Shown: positions 45,590-55,798 of the stretch, piece after piece
How positions within the stretch are numbered: the stretch's first letter is position 1
Layout: the number at the start of each line of letters is the position of its first letter
DNA from: an uncultured Bacilli bacterium
GTDB lineage: Bacteria; Bacillota_I; Bacilli_A; RF39; UBA660
DNA length: 64,000 bases
Direction: 5' to 3'
NCBI GenBank assembly: GCA_934162425.1
Contig: CAKPIS010000001.1
Location: 124,001 to 188,000 of the forward strand
Position numbers and translations under genes: made by a program
The notes under the pieces: generated by a model
The model's database searches: none
What the model saw: the letters and a program-made list of their open reading frames with translations, nothing else
What the model was told of the DNA's origin: nothing

Positions 45590-46789
45590 CTACCTTCTCT
45601 TTGAATTTTCTATTTCATTTACAAGCATACTATTTTGAACTGATTTTGCTTTAACAAATTCACTAACTAAAAGATTTATATTTTTAATTATTTTATCCAA
45701 ATTTTCTTTACCTAAATGCATAGCATAAGTAGATATAATAAATGATTTTAACATTTCTGCCTCTCCTAAAACTCTAGAAGTTGCTTCATCATCACTATCA
45801 TTTAAAGCTAAATTAAATCTATAAGTTAATATATTTATCTTCTTCATTATATTTTTAATAGCAGCTTTTTCTATAAATGATTCTTTAACAATTAAAATTC
45901 TACTAACAGATCCATCTTTATTTTTAGCTTTAAGCTTATAACCTGCTATATTTCTAGGTTTTAAAACGGTAACTGCTCTAGTTTTATCATCTTTAAATAA
46001 AACAAATTTACCAGTTTTTTTAACTTGTTTTTTTTCTTTTACTTCTACTACTTTAATATTTTTAATATCATCTGTTAATATTTCATTTCTGCTTCTTTTT
46101 AATCCCGTTTTATCAATCTTAGTTTTTTTTGCTAATAAATCTGGTCTTTTAATAGATGTAATATTTATTTGTTTTTCTTCTCTCCATTTTTTAATAGCAG
46201 CATGATTACCAGATAATAAAACATCTGGAACTTTCATTCCTTTATAATTTCTTGGTTTAGTATATGTTGGATAATCTAATAAATTATTATTAAAAGACTC
46301 TTTTAAATGTGATTCTTCTTCAATAACACCAGGAAGTAGTCTAGTTACTGAATCTGCAATTACCATAGCTGGAAGTTCTCCTCCAGTTAATACATAATCT
46401 CCAATAGATATTTCTTCATCACATATATTTTTTATTCTCTCATCAAAGCCTTCATAATGACCACAAATAAGAATTAAATGTTCTTCTTTTGATAACTTAT
46501 AGGCCATACTTTGATCATATTTCTTACCTTGTGGTGATAATAATATAACTTTAGAATTATCTTTTTTTATTTTTTCGACACAATCAAAGATAGGCTGACA
46601 CATTAACACCATACCATTGCCACCACCGTATGGAGTATCATCTACCTTCTTATGTTTATTTAATGAATAATCTCTAAAATTATGCGTATTAATTTCTATT
46701 TTTTTGTTATCTATAGCCCTTTTTATTATTGATTCACCTTTAAAACCATCAAACATTTCAGGAAAAAGTGTTAAAATATCTATCTTCAT
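45590..46789 (-). CDS. trmD: tRNA (guanine-N1)-methyltransferase with C-terminal extension
   Basis: 399 residues against about 240 for the family. Residues 1-235 are a normal TrmD: KIDILTLFPEMFDGF, DDTPYGGGNGMV, the trefoil-knot SAM site CGHYEGFDERI and GDYVLTGGELPAM, and the C-terminal NYKGMKVPDVLLSGNH. It methylates G37 in tRNAs. Residues 236-399 are an extra domain: a basic segment, a beta-like part (KFVLFKDDKTRAVTVLKPRN) and a helical part (NIMKKINILTYRFNLAL). I do not recognise that domain. Own promoter (TGTTATAAT) lies upstream. Confidence 0.94.
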   Translation of the reverse strand: MKIDILTLFPEMFDGFKGESIIKRAIDNKKIEINTHNFRDYSLNKHKKVDDTPYGGGNGMVLMCQPIFDCVEKIKKDNSKVILLSPQGKKYDQSMAYKLSKEEHLILICGHYEGFDERIKNICDEEISIGDYVLTGGELPAMVIADSVTRLLPGVIEEESHLKESFNNNLLDYPTYTKPRNYKGMKVPDVLLSGNHAAIKKWREEKQINITSIKRPDLLAKKTKIDKTGLKRSRNEILTDDIKNIKVVEVKEKKQVKKTGKFVLFKDDKTRAVTVLKPRNIAGYKLKAKNKDGSVSRILIVKESFIEKAAIKNIMKKINILTYRFNLALNDSDDEATSRVLGEAEMLKSFIISTYAMHLGKENLDKIIKNINLLVSEFVKAKSVQNSMLVNEIENSKRR

Positions 46790-46839
46790 AAAATCACTCC
46801 AATTAACAATACAATTATAACACTAAATGCTTATAATTC

Positions 46840-47790
46840 CTACTTATTTTTCTTATAATAAGCTATTTTATAAGTATCAATAATTGCTAATTTACTAGCT
46901 TTATCTATAGGATCTAATTTAGCATCAGAGTCTATATAATTTCTTGTTTCATTCATAATACAAGCAAAATTTTCATCTTCAAAATTAGGAAATCTATCAT
47001 AAGATAATTTATCTATACTATTTCTTGATATATATCTATTTAACTTTTTAGCTTTTTGATGAACTGGATTCTTTTCTACTTTTAAAATACTATTATATTC
47101 ATCTATTTTTTCTTTTATTAAGTTAGATATATCTATCTTATCTCCTTCAATTGCATTTATATAATAATATAAACTTAAATAATTATAAAACTTTTCTTCA
47201 TCATTTATTACAACATAATTCTTACTTTTAATAGATGATAAAATATTAGATAAACTATTATACATATAATCTGTTGGAATACTTCTTTTTTCATTATCTT
47301 TATATTTTGCAACTATTACATCTGATATAGCAGCTATAAAACCAGTTGCAGCATCTTTTGCTTTTCTAGATTTAAGTTTACTTTCTAAAACAGAAAAGCA
47401 TTTATCTAATATGCTTAGTATATCATCTACATTATTTAAACTACCAACCTTTTCGTATTTAGATAATTCTTGATAAAACAAAATAGGCATTAATAAATTA
47501 CCATTAGGATTTAAGTATCCTACTTCTAAACAATCTTTTATATATCCTCTTTTAGTATCATCTTTTAAACAATTATATAATCTACTTAAATTAACTCCCT
47601 GTTTAAGAATACTTGAATCATCTTTTATTTCACCAATCCATTTAATATTTTCATCAATTACCATTAAAAATTTTTTATTAAGTTCACTTATTTTTCTTCC
47701 TTGATTAACAGTTAATTCTAAGCATAATTTTGTTAATTCACCAAGTTTATTTAACTCGTTTAAGTCAACCAATTTCTCATTCTTTTTCAT
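46840..47790 (-). CDS. Hypothetical helical protein between rimM and trmD
   Basis: 316 residues, all-helical appearance, no membrane helix or signal. Segments such as LTKLCLELTVNQGRKISELN and LSIGCV-like motifs are not informative. It has GGGGG-type SD upstream (about 47797). I do not recognise it. Its position inside the rimM-trmD-rplS neighbourhood may be meaningful. Confidence 0.65.
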   Translation of the reverse strand: MKKNEKLVDLNELNKLGELTKLCLELTVNQGRKISELNKKFLMVIDENIKWIGEIKDDSSILKQGVNLSRLYNCLKDDTKRGYIKDCLEVGYLNPNGNLLMPILFYQELSKYEKVGSLNNVDDILSILDKCFSVLESKLKSRKAKDAATGFIAAISDVIVAKYKDNEKRSIPTDYMYNSLSNILSSIKSKNYVVINDEEKFYNYLSLYYYINAIEGDKIDISNLIKEKIDEYNSILKVEKNPVHQKAKKLNRYISRNSIDKLSYDRFPNFEDENFACIMNETRNYIDSDAKLDPIDKASKLAIIDTYKIAYYKKNK

Positions 47791-47857
47791 ATAAAATCCC
47801 CCTATACAAGTTTGATATGTTAGCAGAAATACATAAAAAAGTCAATTATTACGAAAA

Positions 47858-47893
47858 AAAACTATTAACAAAATTCATTTGCTAATAGTCTAT
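47858..47893 (-). terminator. Terminator of the 47905 gene
   Basis: ACTATTA/TAATAGT arms with internal GCAAA/TTTTG pairing and a T8 run on the minus strand. Confidence 0.7.
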
Positions 47894-47904
47894 AAATTTA
47901 AAAA

Positions 47905-48453
47905 TTACTTTCTAGTTTTCTTAAGTGTTTTATCTTTAGTTTCATCTAAACTATAAGAAACTTCTTTATTATCACTATCATTAGTCTTTTCAAGTTCAAA
48001 TAACATATCATTTAAAATTTTATCAATATCCATCTCATTATTAGATTTTGCTTTTTGTATGGTATTATTTGTAATTGTTTTTACCTTATCTAATTCTTTT
48101 TCTTTTCCTTCTTCATCTAATTCTTCTAATCTTTTTAAAACCATGCCTTTTTTTTCTTTGTTTTCTATTAAGTTTTTAGCACAGTCATAACCAAATTTCA
48201 TAGCAATTATAACAGTTGGAACTCCAATTATACCCCACATTGCATTATTTGATAAATAAGGATTAAATCCTTTTGACAACCCTATATCAGTTAAAAGTGC
48301 AATAATTAAAATATATAATGTCACACAACCAATACTCAAAAACACCTCACGTAAATTTTTCGAATCATATGATTCTAACATCTCTTCTAATATCTTTCTA
48401 CTCTCGGTTTTTTCTAATTCTTCTCTAAAAGATCTTTTGTCCTTATTTTTCAT
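47905..48453 (-). CDS. Two-helix membrane protein, unknown
   Basis: 182 residues. A charged N-terminus (about 1-35) is followed by two membrane helices (about 37-58 and 70-90) and a charged, helical, acidic C-terminal half with a Lys-rich end (KTLKKTRK). I do not recognise it. It has its own terminator. Confidence 0.65.
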   Translation of the reverse strand: MKNKDKRSFREELEKTESRKILEEMLESYDSKNLREVFLSIGCVTLYILIIALLTDIGLSKGFNPYLSNNAMWGIIGVPTVIIAMKFGYDCAKNLIENKEKKGMVLKRLEELDEEGKEKELDKVKTITNNTIQKAKSNNEMDIDKILNDMLFELEKTNDSDNKEVSYSLDETKDKTLKKTRK

Positions 48454-48569
48454 TAAAATCCCCTCATTTCGGCTATATATAATAGCATTTTTAACGTATT
48501 ATGTCAAATTTAGCTATCAAACCATCAATAATAAAAGAAAAGTACTGATATTAAAAAATAACATAAATA

Positions 48570-49052
48570 TTATATAAGTCCTTTAATATTTTTTATAATA
48601 ATAGTTTTTTTATTTGTGTTAATATTATCTATAAATTCTTTAACGTATGGTATCATTACATTATTATCTAATACCAAAACTTCATTAGCAGGAGTATCTA
48701 AAACTTCTTTTATAATGCCAATATTTTTATTATCTATAATGACATTAAAACCAATTAAATCAATAGATAAAAAAGTATTATCATCTAAATGTAAATCATC
48801 TTTATTTATATATACTAAAGACCCTTTTAAATATTCTACTTTATTTATATCGTAATTATCTTTAAATACTAACATATCAAAATTTTTATGTACTCTATAT
48901 TTTTCTATTTCAAATTCTTCTTTATCTTTACCAATATATACTTTAAACCCTTTAACAAACACTTTATCCTTATATCTAAACTTTGAAAGTAATCTAACTT
49001 CTCCTTTAATACCATGAGTATTAACAAGCTTTCCTATATACAAATAATTCAT
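48570..49052 (-). CDS. rimM: 16S rRNA processing protein RimM
   Basis: 160 residues. N-terminal RimM domain (IGKLVNTHGIKGEVRLLS) and C-terminal PRC-barrel (IGFNVIIDNKNIGIIKEV, NEVLVLDNNVMIPYVKEFI). It binds S19 during 30S head maturation. It lies immediately downstream of the rRNA methylase gene. Confidence 0.96.
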   Translation of the reverse strand: MNYLYIGKLVNTHGIKGEVRLLSKFRYKDKVFVKGFKVYIGKDKEEFEIEKYRVHKNFDMLVFKDNYDINKVEYLKGSLVYINKDDLHLDDNTFLSIDLIGFNVIIDNKNIGIIKEVLDTPANEVLVLDNNVMIPYVKEFIDNINTNKKTIIIKNIKGLI

Positions 49053-49781
49053 TTAATTCCTCCTATTTATTTCATACATAATAATAGATGTTGCAACTGC
49101 TACATTTAAACTTTCACAATCTTCATTTATATCAATATATATATTTTTATCAATCATATTTTTAATAGATTTTTCTATTCCTTGACCTTCATTTCCCATT
49201 ATAACAGCTAATTTACCTGTCTTTAAAACACTATTTAAATTTATTCCATTATCTACGTCAGTACCATATACCATATAATTATTTTCTTTTAAATATGGAA
49301 TAAATTCATTTAAATTTCTTACTATAACATTAACTTTAAAAAGCATTCCTCTAGCACTTCTTATAACTTTTTCATTATACTTTTTAACAGAATTTAAACT
49401 AAGTACAATAGTATCTATATTAAATGCTTTAGCACTTCTTATTATAGTACCTAAATTACCTGGATCTTGCACATCATCTAATATTATTACTTTATCACCT
49501 AAGTTTTCTTTTTCTTCTATAAATTTACATATTCCAACTATACTTGATTTAGATGGAAGAGTACTTATATATTGCATTATTTTATCCGATACTATGTTAT
49601 TTTTAATATTATAATTAGTATCAAATGTAGAAAAAGTTTCAAGTAAAACACCAGAAAGAAAAGCTTCTTCAACTAAGTGTTTTCCTTCAATAACAAACTT
49701 TTTTTCTTGGTTCATATACTTAGTACTTCTTAATTTATTTAAATATTTTATTTTACTATTTTCTTTAGAATCTATTATCAT
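49053..49781 (-). CDS. SpoU/TrmH family RNA methyltransferase
   Basis: 242 residues. An N-terminal substrate-binding part (KKFVIEGKHLVEEAFLSG) and the SPOUT knot motifs DPGNLGTIIRSA, IMGNEGQGIE and LNVAVATSIIMYE. It should 2'-O-methylate rRNA or tRNA with SAM; RlmB-like but the target is not certain. Start one base before rimM. Confidence 0.92.
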   Translation of the reverse strand: MIIDSKENSKIKYLNKLRSTKYMNQEKKFVIEGKHLVEEAFLSGVLLETFSTFDTNYNIKNNIVSDKIMQYISTLPSKSSIVGICKFIEEKENLGDKVIILDDVQDPGNLGTIIRSAKAFNIDTIVLSLNSVKKYNEKVIRSARGMLFKVNVIVRNLNEFIPYLKENNYMVYGTDVDNGINLNSVLKTGKLAVIMGNEGQGIEKSIKNMIDKNIYIDINEDCESLNVAVATSIIMYEINRRN

Positions 49782-49783
49782 AA

Positions 49784-50422
49784 CTACTCCTTTAATTCCT
49801 TTCTAACTATTTTATATTCAGGGCAATATTTAGAAACTGTTTGCCAAAATAATCTACTATGATCAAAATGAACAAAGTGAGATAATTCATGTACAATTAC
49901 ATAATTTAAATATTTATGATCTTTTTTTATAAGTTCTAAATTAAGTGTAACTGAATTATTCTTTCTATTACAAACACCCCATCTTGTCTTCATACTTCTT
50001 ACCTTTAAATTTGGATAAGGTATTTTTTCATCAAATGCATAATATGCTTCATCTAAGTATAGTTTAAATACTTCATAAGCTTTTTTCTTATACCATTTTT
50101 CTTTCATATTAACATCTTTTACATAAAGTGTATTATTATCATATATAGGCTTTTTAACACTACTATATATAACGGTAATATTTTTACCCAAAAGCATGTT
50201 TTCTTCTTCTAATTTCTTATCATTATTTTTTAGTCTTTTATCAATCATATTTTTTATGCTGATAATATTATCTTTTACTACTTTTTCTACCATTTTATTT
50301 GTATAAATATATGGACAACTAACATTAATATTTAAATCATCATCTACTCTAATATATAAATTTTTATTATTTTTTCTTGTTATACATATATCATAATATT
50401 TATCATCAATAAGTATATTCAT
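49784..50422 (-). CDS. YgjP-like zinc metallopeptidase (DUF45/SprT-like)
   Basis: 212 residues from the ATG at 50422 (GGTG upstream). The zinc motif VIHELSHFVHFDHSRLFW gives HExxH plus a downstream His, with the conserved MKTRWGVCNRKN before it. YgjP-type proteins are small gluzincins; the substrate is unknown. Tightly coupled to the rRNA methylase. Confidence 0.9.
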   Translation of the reverse strand: MNILIDDKYYDICITRKNNKNLYIRVDDDLNINVSCPYIYTNKMVEKVVKDNIISIKNMIDKRLKNNDKKLEEENMLLGKNITVIYSSVKKPIYDNNTLYVKDVNMKEKWYKKKAYEVFKLYLDEAYYAFDEKIPYPNLKVRSMKTRWGVCNRKNNSVTLNLELIKKDHKYLNYVIVHELSHFVHFDHSRLFWQTVSKYCPEYKIVRKELKE

Positions 50423-50478
50423 ATATATCACCATCTTTAATTAACATATTCATTATAATATAACTTTGTTATTTTTTA

Positions 50479-50503
50479 AAGAAAAAATCACTAATAGTGA
50501 TTC
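50479..50503 (-). terminator. Terminator after the DUF11 pseudogene
   Basis: AATCAC/GTGATT hairpin with a five-base loop followed by a T-run on the minus strand. Confidence 0.75.
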
Positions 50504-51038
50504 TTAATTTCTAAAATACGGCGCATCACAAAACATATTTGAATTAACATTATTATTAGTTCCATTACTAATTACAGTAACATAATTACTATCTAATTTT
50601 AAATTATTATAAGTTAATATATAATTAGAGTTTAATACAAAGTATTTATTTTGTTTTCTTATTGGCTTAAATCGTGAGCTCTGATTTTGATGAGGGGAGA
50701 TGCTTCATTTAGATTAATTGTTAGCATATTAGTATTGCAATCATAAGAATATTCTCCTTGCTGTGCTGCTTGTCCATTAATAGTAACACTTCCAGGTACA
50801 AATAAAGCAAGACTTGAATCTATTTGATCAGTTATAATTGGATTTTTATATGTTTATCTGTTTGATTATCTAAAGTTATAGTATATGTAAGATTTCCACT
50901 ACCCTAATTTTCCATACCAGCTTCTTTAATAAGAGAAATGTCATCAATAACGTTTACAACAGATGTATTAAAAGTTAGAATAGTAGGAATATCATTATAA
51001 GTACCAGATGTTTTTGATATATTACTTAATTCATTCAT
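50504..51038 (-). pseudogene. Decayed DUF11-repeat surface protein fragment
   Basis: An SD (GGAAGT) and ATG at 51038 start NELSNISKTSGTYNDIPTIL and NVIDDISLIKEAGMEN, then a TAG replaces a Trp codon, followed by GSGNLTYTITLDNQTDKHI. After a frameshift comes ITDQIDSSLALFVPGSVTIN and more, to a TAA at 50504. The pattern TYTITLxNxTD..ITDxI..xLxFVPGSVTING is that of DUF11/isopeptide repeats of surface proteins. No anchor or signal peptide is left. Confidence 0.75.
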
Positions 51039-51088
51039 AGTAACTTCCTATATATAAATATGAAAATTAAAAAAATGTAGAAATTATT

Positions 51089-51433
51089 CTACATAAAAAA
51101 TTGAATTACTTTATCTACGCCTATTAAATATATAACTAAAGCTGCAATATCAAGTAAAAGTAAGAAAGATAATATAATTATTATAGGAGCTTTACTTCTA
51201 GTTTTAACAGGTTCTGTTGGAACATTATCAATATTTAAATCAAGTTCTAAAGCTTCATTAGCATCATTATTATCAGTTTTAACATCTTCCATAACAAGCG
51301 TATCACTACCTACTTTAGAATTTTTATCATCTACTGACACATCATTTTCACTTGTCAAATTAACACTAGGCTTAATATCACTTATTTCACTAACATCATT
51401 CATTTCATCTAATACTTCATCTTTATTTTCCAT
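51089..51433 (-). CDS. Acidic protein with C-terminal membrane anchor
   Basis: 114 residues from the ATG at 51433 (GGAGG upstream). About 85 acidic, Asp/Glu/Val-rich residues with no clear fold are followed by a basic stretch and a membrane helix (about 89-110). Tail-anchored or N-in. The acidic domain resembles the cytoplasmic parts at 9969 and 14001, but no outside domain is present. Function unknown. Confidence 0.65.
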   Translation of the reverse strand: MENKDEVLDEMNDVSEISDIKPSVNLTSENDVSVDDKNSKVGSDTLVMEDVKTDNNDANEALELDLNIDNVPTEPVKTRSKAPIIIILSFLLLLDIAALVIYLIGVDKVIQFFM

Positions 51434-51478
51434 GATAAGTCCTCCTACTATACTATTAGTATACATTACTTTAAAACT

Positions 51479-52564
51479 TTATTCAAGAACTTTTAATATA
51501 ATTTCATTAGATACAAATAAATATTTTTTAGGAATATATATATATTCTTTTGTTTCTTTTAAATATCCATCTTTAATTAAATCATTTAAATTATATAAAT
51601 TGTTTATTTTTTTACCATATTTATTAAAAAAATGCTTTTTATTTATTCCTGTAGTTTTTCTAAGATTAAGCATAACTTCATCATTAATTAACATATTTTC
51701 ATCTAATTTTTCAGTATATGTTTTTGTTATTCCATCTATATATTTAAATACACTTTTAGTATTATCATATCTAATATTATTAATAAAACCAGAAGCACCA
51801 GATCCAAAACCATAATAATTATCATTATTCCAATAAGTTAAATTATGTTTAGATTCAAACCCTTTAAGAGCAAAATTACTTATTTCATACTGAGTAAATC
51901 CATTTTTCTCTAACTTATTTCTTATTAAATCATACATAGCACTTTGCATCTCGCTATCCACTTCTTTTATGTTTCTTATCTTAAGCATAGTATTATCTTC
52001 TATAATAAGTGCATATATACTAACATGTTTAATATCTAGATTACTAATTATATTTAAATCAGAAACTATATCTTCCATCGTTTGACCATATAGAGCATAC
52101 ATTAAATCTATATTTATATTATCAAAGTATTTCTTACACAAATTAATATTTTTTATCATTTCTTCTTTATCTATTTTTCTACCTAGAATATCTTCAAACT
52201 TTTTATTAAAACTTTCTATTCCAATACTTATTCTATTTACTTTATTTTCTTTTAATATTTTAAGCAGTTTCTCTGTTATATCATCATAGTTACACTCAAA
52301 AGTAAATTCATATCTACTTCTTAAATTTATCTTATTAGTAATAGAAAATAAGCAATTTAAATTATCATAACTAAGGCAACTAGGAGTTCCACCACCAATA
52401 TATACTGTCTTTATTTTTTCATTTTTATAATTATTTAAAAACTCATTTTTCAATGCAACTAAATACTTACTTACAATATCTTCTTTATAATAATTTTTAC
52501 AAAAATCGCAATACGAACATATCTTTTTACAAAAAGGTATATGAAAATAAATGCTTTCTATCAT
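51479..52564 (-). CDS. hemW: HemW-type radical SAM protein
   Basis: 361 residues. The radical SAM Cys motif is in FCKKICSYCDFCK (CxxxCxYC), followed by GGGTPS and a C-terminal HemW domain (NLTYWNNDNYYGFGSGAS). HemW is a heme chaperone formerly annotated as coproporphyrinogen oxidase; in organisms without heme synthesis its role is unclear. It overlaps the upstream gene by four bases (ATGA). Confidence 0.93.
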   Translation of the reverse strand: MIESIYFHIPFCKKICSYCDFCKNYYKEDIVSKYLVALKNEFLNNYKNEKIKTVYIGGGTPSCLSYDNLNCLFSITNKINLRSRYEFTFECNYDDITEKLLKILKENKVNRISIGIESFNKKFEDILGRKIDKEEMIKNINLCKKYFDNINIDLMYALYGQTMEDIVSDLNIISNLDIKHVSIYALIIEDNTMLKIRNIKEVDSEMQSAMYDLIRNKLEKNGFTQYEISNFALKGFESKHNLTYWNNDNYYGFGSGASGFINNIRYDNTKSVFKYIDGITKTYTEKLDENMLINDEVMLNLRKTTGINKKHFFNKYGKKINNLYNLNDLIKDGYLKETKEYIYIPKKYLFVSNEIILKVLE

Positions 52565-53286
52565 GACATAAACCTTATTTTTTTAGAATTTACTAGTATA
52601 TTTTCATTATAATCAGTAAATATATTATCACAATATTTTTTTATTAAATGTTCATCTTTAATTATTTCATTATTTAAATATACAACTAATAAATCATTAA
52701 TAACTACTTCGTTAGATAAGTTAAAGTTTTTATCAAGAAATAATCTTAAAATCAAAGGATCACTATATTTATTATTACGTAATATATAAAATGCATCATA
52801 ACTATCATCACAAGTTTCACTAAAATTTATAAAATTATAATTTAAAGACAGATATTTATCATTACTTACATTATAAATCCTAGTACCATCTAATTCACAT
52901 TCTATTATATTTTCATCATCTATAATAAAACATGAATATATTTGTTTAATAGGATTTATTGGTATAAAATCATTTTCTTCTTTTCTAAATTTAACGTTAT
53001 TTAAATCTATAACATAGTTTCTTTTATCTCTAGTTTCATATAATGCCTTATCATTATTAAAATATATTATATTAATATTATATGTGCAATCAATATAATC
53101 TTCTAATGTAACAATTTCTTTTCTAAAAGGTATTACACCATTTTTATTACTATCACACGTACCTGTTATAACTTCTATTTTATCATCACTTAGTTTTCTT
53201 ACATTATATACTTCATAAAATTTTTTATTACTATCTATATCTATAAAAGCTAATATATCATTATTTTTAACTGATAATTTTTTCAT
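52561..53286 (-). CDS. Hypothetical protein coupled to hemW
   Basis: 241 residues, no membrane helix. Rich in beta-like segments (KIEVITGTC, CTYNINIIYF, CELDGTRIYNV). I do not recognise it. The stop overlaps the hemW start, so co-translation is likely. The gene order lepA - this gene - hemW matches the usual lepA-hemW neighbourhood, with this protein inserted. Confidence 0.65.
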   Translation of the reverse strand: MKKLSVKNNDILAFIDIDSNKKFYEVYNVRKLSDDKIEVITGTCDSNKNGVIPFRKEIVTLEDYIDCTYNINIIYFNNDKALYETRDKRNYVIDLNNVKFRKEENDFIPINPIKQIYSCFIIDDENIIECELDGTRIYNVSNDKYLSLNYNFINFSETCDDSYDAFYILRNNKYSDPLILRLFLDKNFNLSNEVVINDLLVVYLNNEIIKDEHLIKKYCDNIFTDYNENILVNSKKIRFMS

Positions 53287-53313
53287 TTTTCCCCCTAAAA
53301 AATATATAAATAA

Positions 53314-55107
53314 TTATTCATCAACTTTTAAAATTGATAAAAACGCTTCTTGAGGTATCTCAACGTTACCTACTCTTTTCATTCTTTTTTTACCTTCTTT
53401 TTGTTTATCTAAAAGCTTTCTTTTTCGAGTAATATCGCCACCATAACATTTTGCAAGTACATTCTTTTTTAATGCACTAATATCACTTCTTGCTATAGCT
53501 TTAGTACCTATTACAGCTTGTATTGGTACTTCAAATAACTGTCTTGGTATTAATTTCTTTAAGTTATCTACTATTAATTTACCTCTTTGATAAGCAAAAT
53601 CTTTATGCACTATAACTGATAAAGCATCAACTACTTCTTTATTAATTAATATATCCATCTTAACTAAGTTACTTTCTTTATATCCAATTACTTCATAATC
53701 AAAAGAAGCATACCCTTTAGTATAAGATTTTAATTTATCAAAAAAGTCATATACTACCTCAGATAATGGCATTTCATAGTGAATATTTACCCTAGTTTTA
53801 TTAATATAATCCATATTAATATAGTTACCTCTTTTATTCTGACACAGTTCCATAACACTACCTATATATTCAGTTGGAACAAATATATTAGTCTTAATAT
53901 AAGGTTCACTAATAGAAGATATTTTAGTTCTATCTGGCATTTCATTTGGATTATCAATCATAACTATATCACCAGATGTTAGTTTAGCTTCATATACAAC
54001 TGATGGACTAGTAGCTATTATAGGAACATTAAACTCACGCTCTATTCTCTCTTCTGTAACATCCATATGAAGCATTCCTAAAAAGCCACATCTAAAACCA
54101 AATCCTAGTGCGACTGATACCTCTGGTTCAAACGTAAGTGAAGCATCATTTAATTTTAATTTTTCAAGTGCATCTTTAAGTTCATCATATTTATTAGTTT
54201 CAGTAGGATATAACCCGCAAAAAACCATAGGCTTCATTGGTTTATATCCCATAAGAAGAGGTGCTTCGTCATTTTTTAGAGTAATAGTATCTCCAACACG
54301 TACATCACTAACACTTTTAATAGATGCACATAAATATCCTACCTCTCCTTCTTTTAATATAACCTTTTTAACCTCATACGGATTATGAACACCAAGTTCT
54401 ACAACTTCATAACAAGTATCTGTTGTAATCATCTTAATGGTATCTCCAACACGCACACTACCACTAACTACTCTTATAAATATAATTGCACCCCTATAAG
54501 ATTCATATAAACTATCAAATATTAAAGCTTGCAATTTATTTGTATCACTTTTTTTAGGACAAGGAATTTTTTCTACTATTGCCTTTAATAATTCATCTAT
54601 ACCAACACCAGTTTTAGCAGATGTAAGAATTATATCTTCTTCGTTAAATCCAAATGTTTCTATTATTTCATTTTTTACCTTTTCTATATCTGCATTAGGT
54701 AAATCAATCTTATTAATAACTGGTATTATAGTTAAATTATTCTCCATTGCTAAATATAAATTTGCTAATGTCTGAGCTTCTATTCCTTGAGCAGCATCAA
54801 CTACTAATATAGCTCCTTCACATGCTGCAAGCGATCTAGATACTTCATATGAAAAGTCTACATGACCTGGAGTATCTATTAAATTAAGCATGTAATCTTC
54901 ATTATTATAATGATAAGTTAAAGAAGCTTCATTAAGTTTAATTGTTATTCCTCTTTCTCTTTCTAAATCCATAGAATCAAGAAGTTGATCTTTTAATTCT
55001 CTTTTAGTAACAGCATTAGTTCTTTCTAAAATTCTATCAGCTAAAGTACTCTTACCATGATCTATATGTGCAATAATACTAAAATTTCTTATGTTTTCTC
55101 TTTTCAT
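53314..55107 (-). CDS. lepA: Elongation factor 4 (LepA)
   Basis: 597 residues from the ATG at 55107 (GGTGG upstream; a TTG-led extension is rejected). It is a translational GTPase that acts on stalled or pre-initiation ribosomes. G1 [10 protein letters not shown]3 DTPGHVDF, G4 NKIDLPNAD, and the LepA-specific C-terminal domain ([21 protein letters not shown], written here only to 20 residues: [20 protein letters not shown]) are present. Confidence 0.97.
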   Translation of the reverse strand: MKRENIRNFSIIAHIDHGKSTLADRILERTNAVTKRELKDQLLDSMDLERERGITIKLNEASLTYHYNNEDYMLNLIDTPGHVDFSYEVSRSLAACEGAILVVDAAQGIEAQTLANLYLAMENNLTIIPVINKIDLPNADIEKVKNEIIETFGFNEEDIILTSAKTGVGIDELLKAIVEKIPCPKKSDTNKLQALIFDSLYESYRGAIIFIRVVSGSVRVGDTIKMITTDTCYEVVELGVHNPYEVKKVILKEGEVGYLCASIKSVSDVRVGDTITLKNDEAPLLMGYKPMKPMVFCGLYPTETNKYDELKDALEKLKLNDASLTFEPEVSVALGFGFRCGFLGMLHMDVTEERIEREFNVPIIATSPSVVYEAKLTSGDIVMIDNPNEMPDRTKISSISEPYIKTNIFVPTEYIGSVMELCQNKRGNYINMDYINKTRVNIHYEMPLSEVVYDFFDKLKSYTKGYASFDYEVIGYKESNLVKMDILINKEVVDALSVIVHKDFAYQRGKLIVDNLKKLIPRQLFEVPIQAVIGTKAIARSDISALKKNVLAKCYGGDITRKRKLLDKQKEGKKRMKRVGNVEIPQEAFLSILKVDE

Positions 55108-55215
55108 ATTAACCACCAATAATAAGTATATCATATAAGTAGCAATTTTTCTTAATACTTTTTTAACTTGATTGTAATAATTTTATATTTTATAATGTAT
55201 GTAAGGTGATGAAAT

Positions 55216-55782
55216 TTGTATAAAATAATTAACAATGTAAAAGATGAATTAATAATTAATAAATCAAAGTTCATATCTTTTGCAATCTATATAAGTAATG
55301 TTCAAATGGCTAATGAAGTATTAGATAAATTAAAAAAAGAATACAAAGATGCAACACACATATGTTATGCATATAAAATAGGAAATATTAAAAGATTTAA
55401 TGATGATAATGAACCTAAAGGTACTGCTGGTATGCCAATTTTAAACATAATAGAAAATAAGAAATTAGATAATATATTAATAGTTGTTGTAAGATATTTT
55501 GGTGGTATAAAACTTGGTGCTGGGGGACTTTTAAGAGCATACTCAAACGGTGCTAGTTTAGTAATTAGTGATGATAACTTAACTATTATTAAAAAGGAAT
55601 ACAAAGTTAAAATAGAGTTTATTTATAATAATCTAAATAAAATTAACTATATTTTAAAAGACTATAATATAACGTACAAAGAATTTGATAATAATGTAAT
55701 TTATGAATTCATTATAAATGATGATAACTACCCAGAAGAAATAGATGGTTTAATACTTAAAAAAGAAATGTGCAAATTATAA
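55216..55782 (+). CDS. yigZ: YigZ/IMPACT family protein
   Basis: 188 residues, TTG start (AAGGTG upstream; an ATG at 55209 is out of frame). N-terminal UPF0029/IMPACT domain with DATHICYAYKIGN, DDNEPKGTAGMPIL, VVVRYFGGIKLGAGGLLRAY, then a C-terminal DUF1949-like part. It may bind nucleic acids or ribosomes. Confidence 0.93.
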   Translation: MYKIINNVKDELIINKSKFISFAIYISNVQMANEVLDKLKKEYKDATHICYAYKIGNIKRFNDDNEPKGTAGMPILNIIENKKLDNILIVVVRYFGGIKLGAGGLLRAYSNGASLVISDDNLTIIKKEYKVKIEFIYNNLNKINYILKDYNITYKEFDNNVIYEFIINDDNYPEEIDGLILKKEMCKL

Positions 55783-55797
55783 TACACATTTCTTTTT
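55761..55797. terminator. Bidirectional terminator between yigZ and obgE
   Basis: A 12-bp perfect stem AAAAGAAATGTG/CACATTTCTTTT with a 12-base loop, T-rich on both strands; it contains the yigZ stop. Confidence 0.9.
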
Positions 55798-55798
55798 A

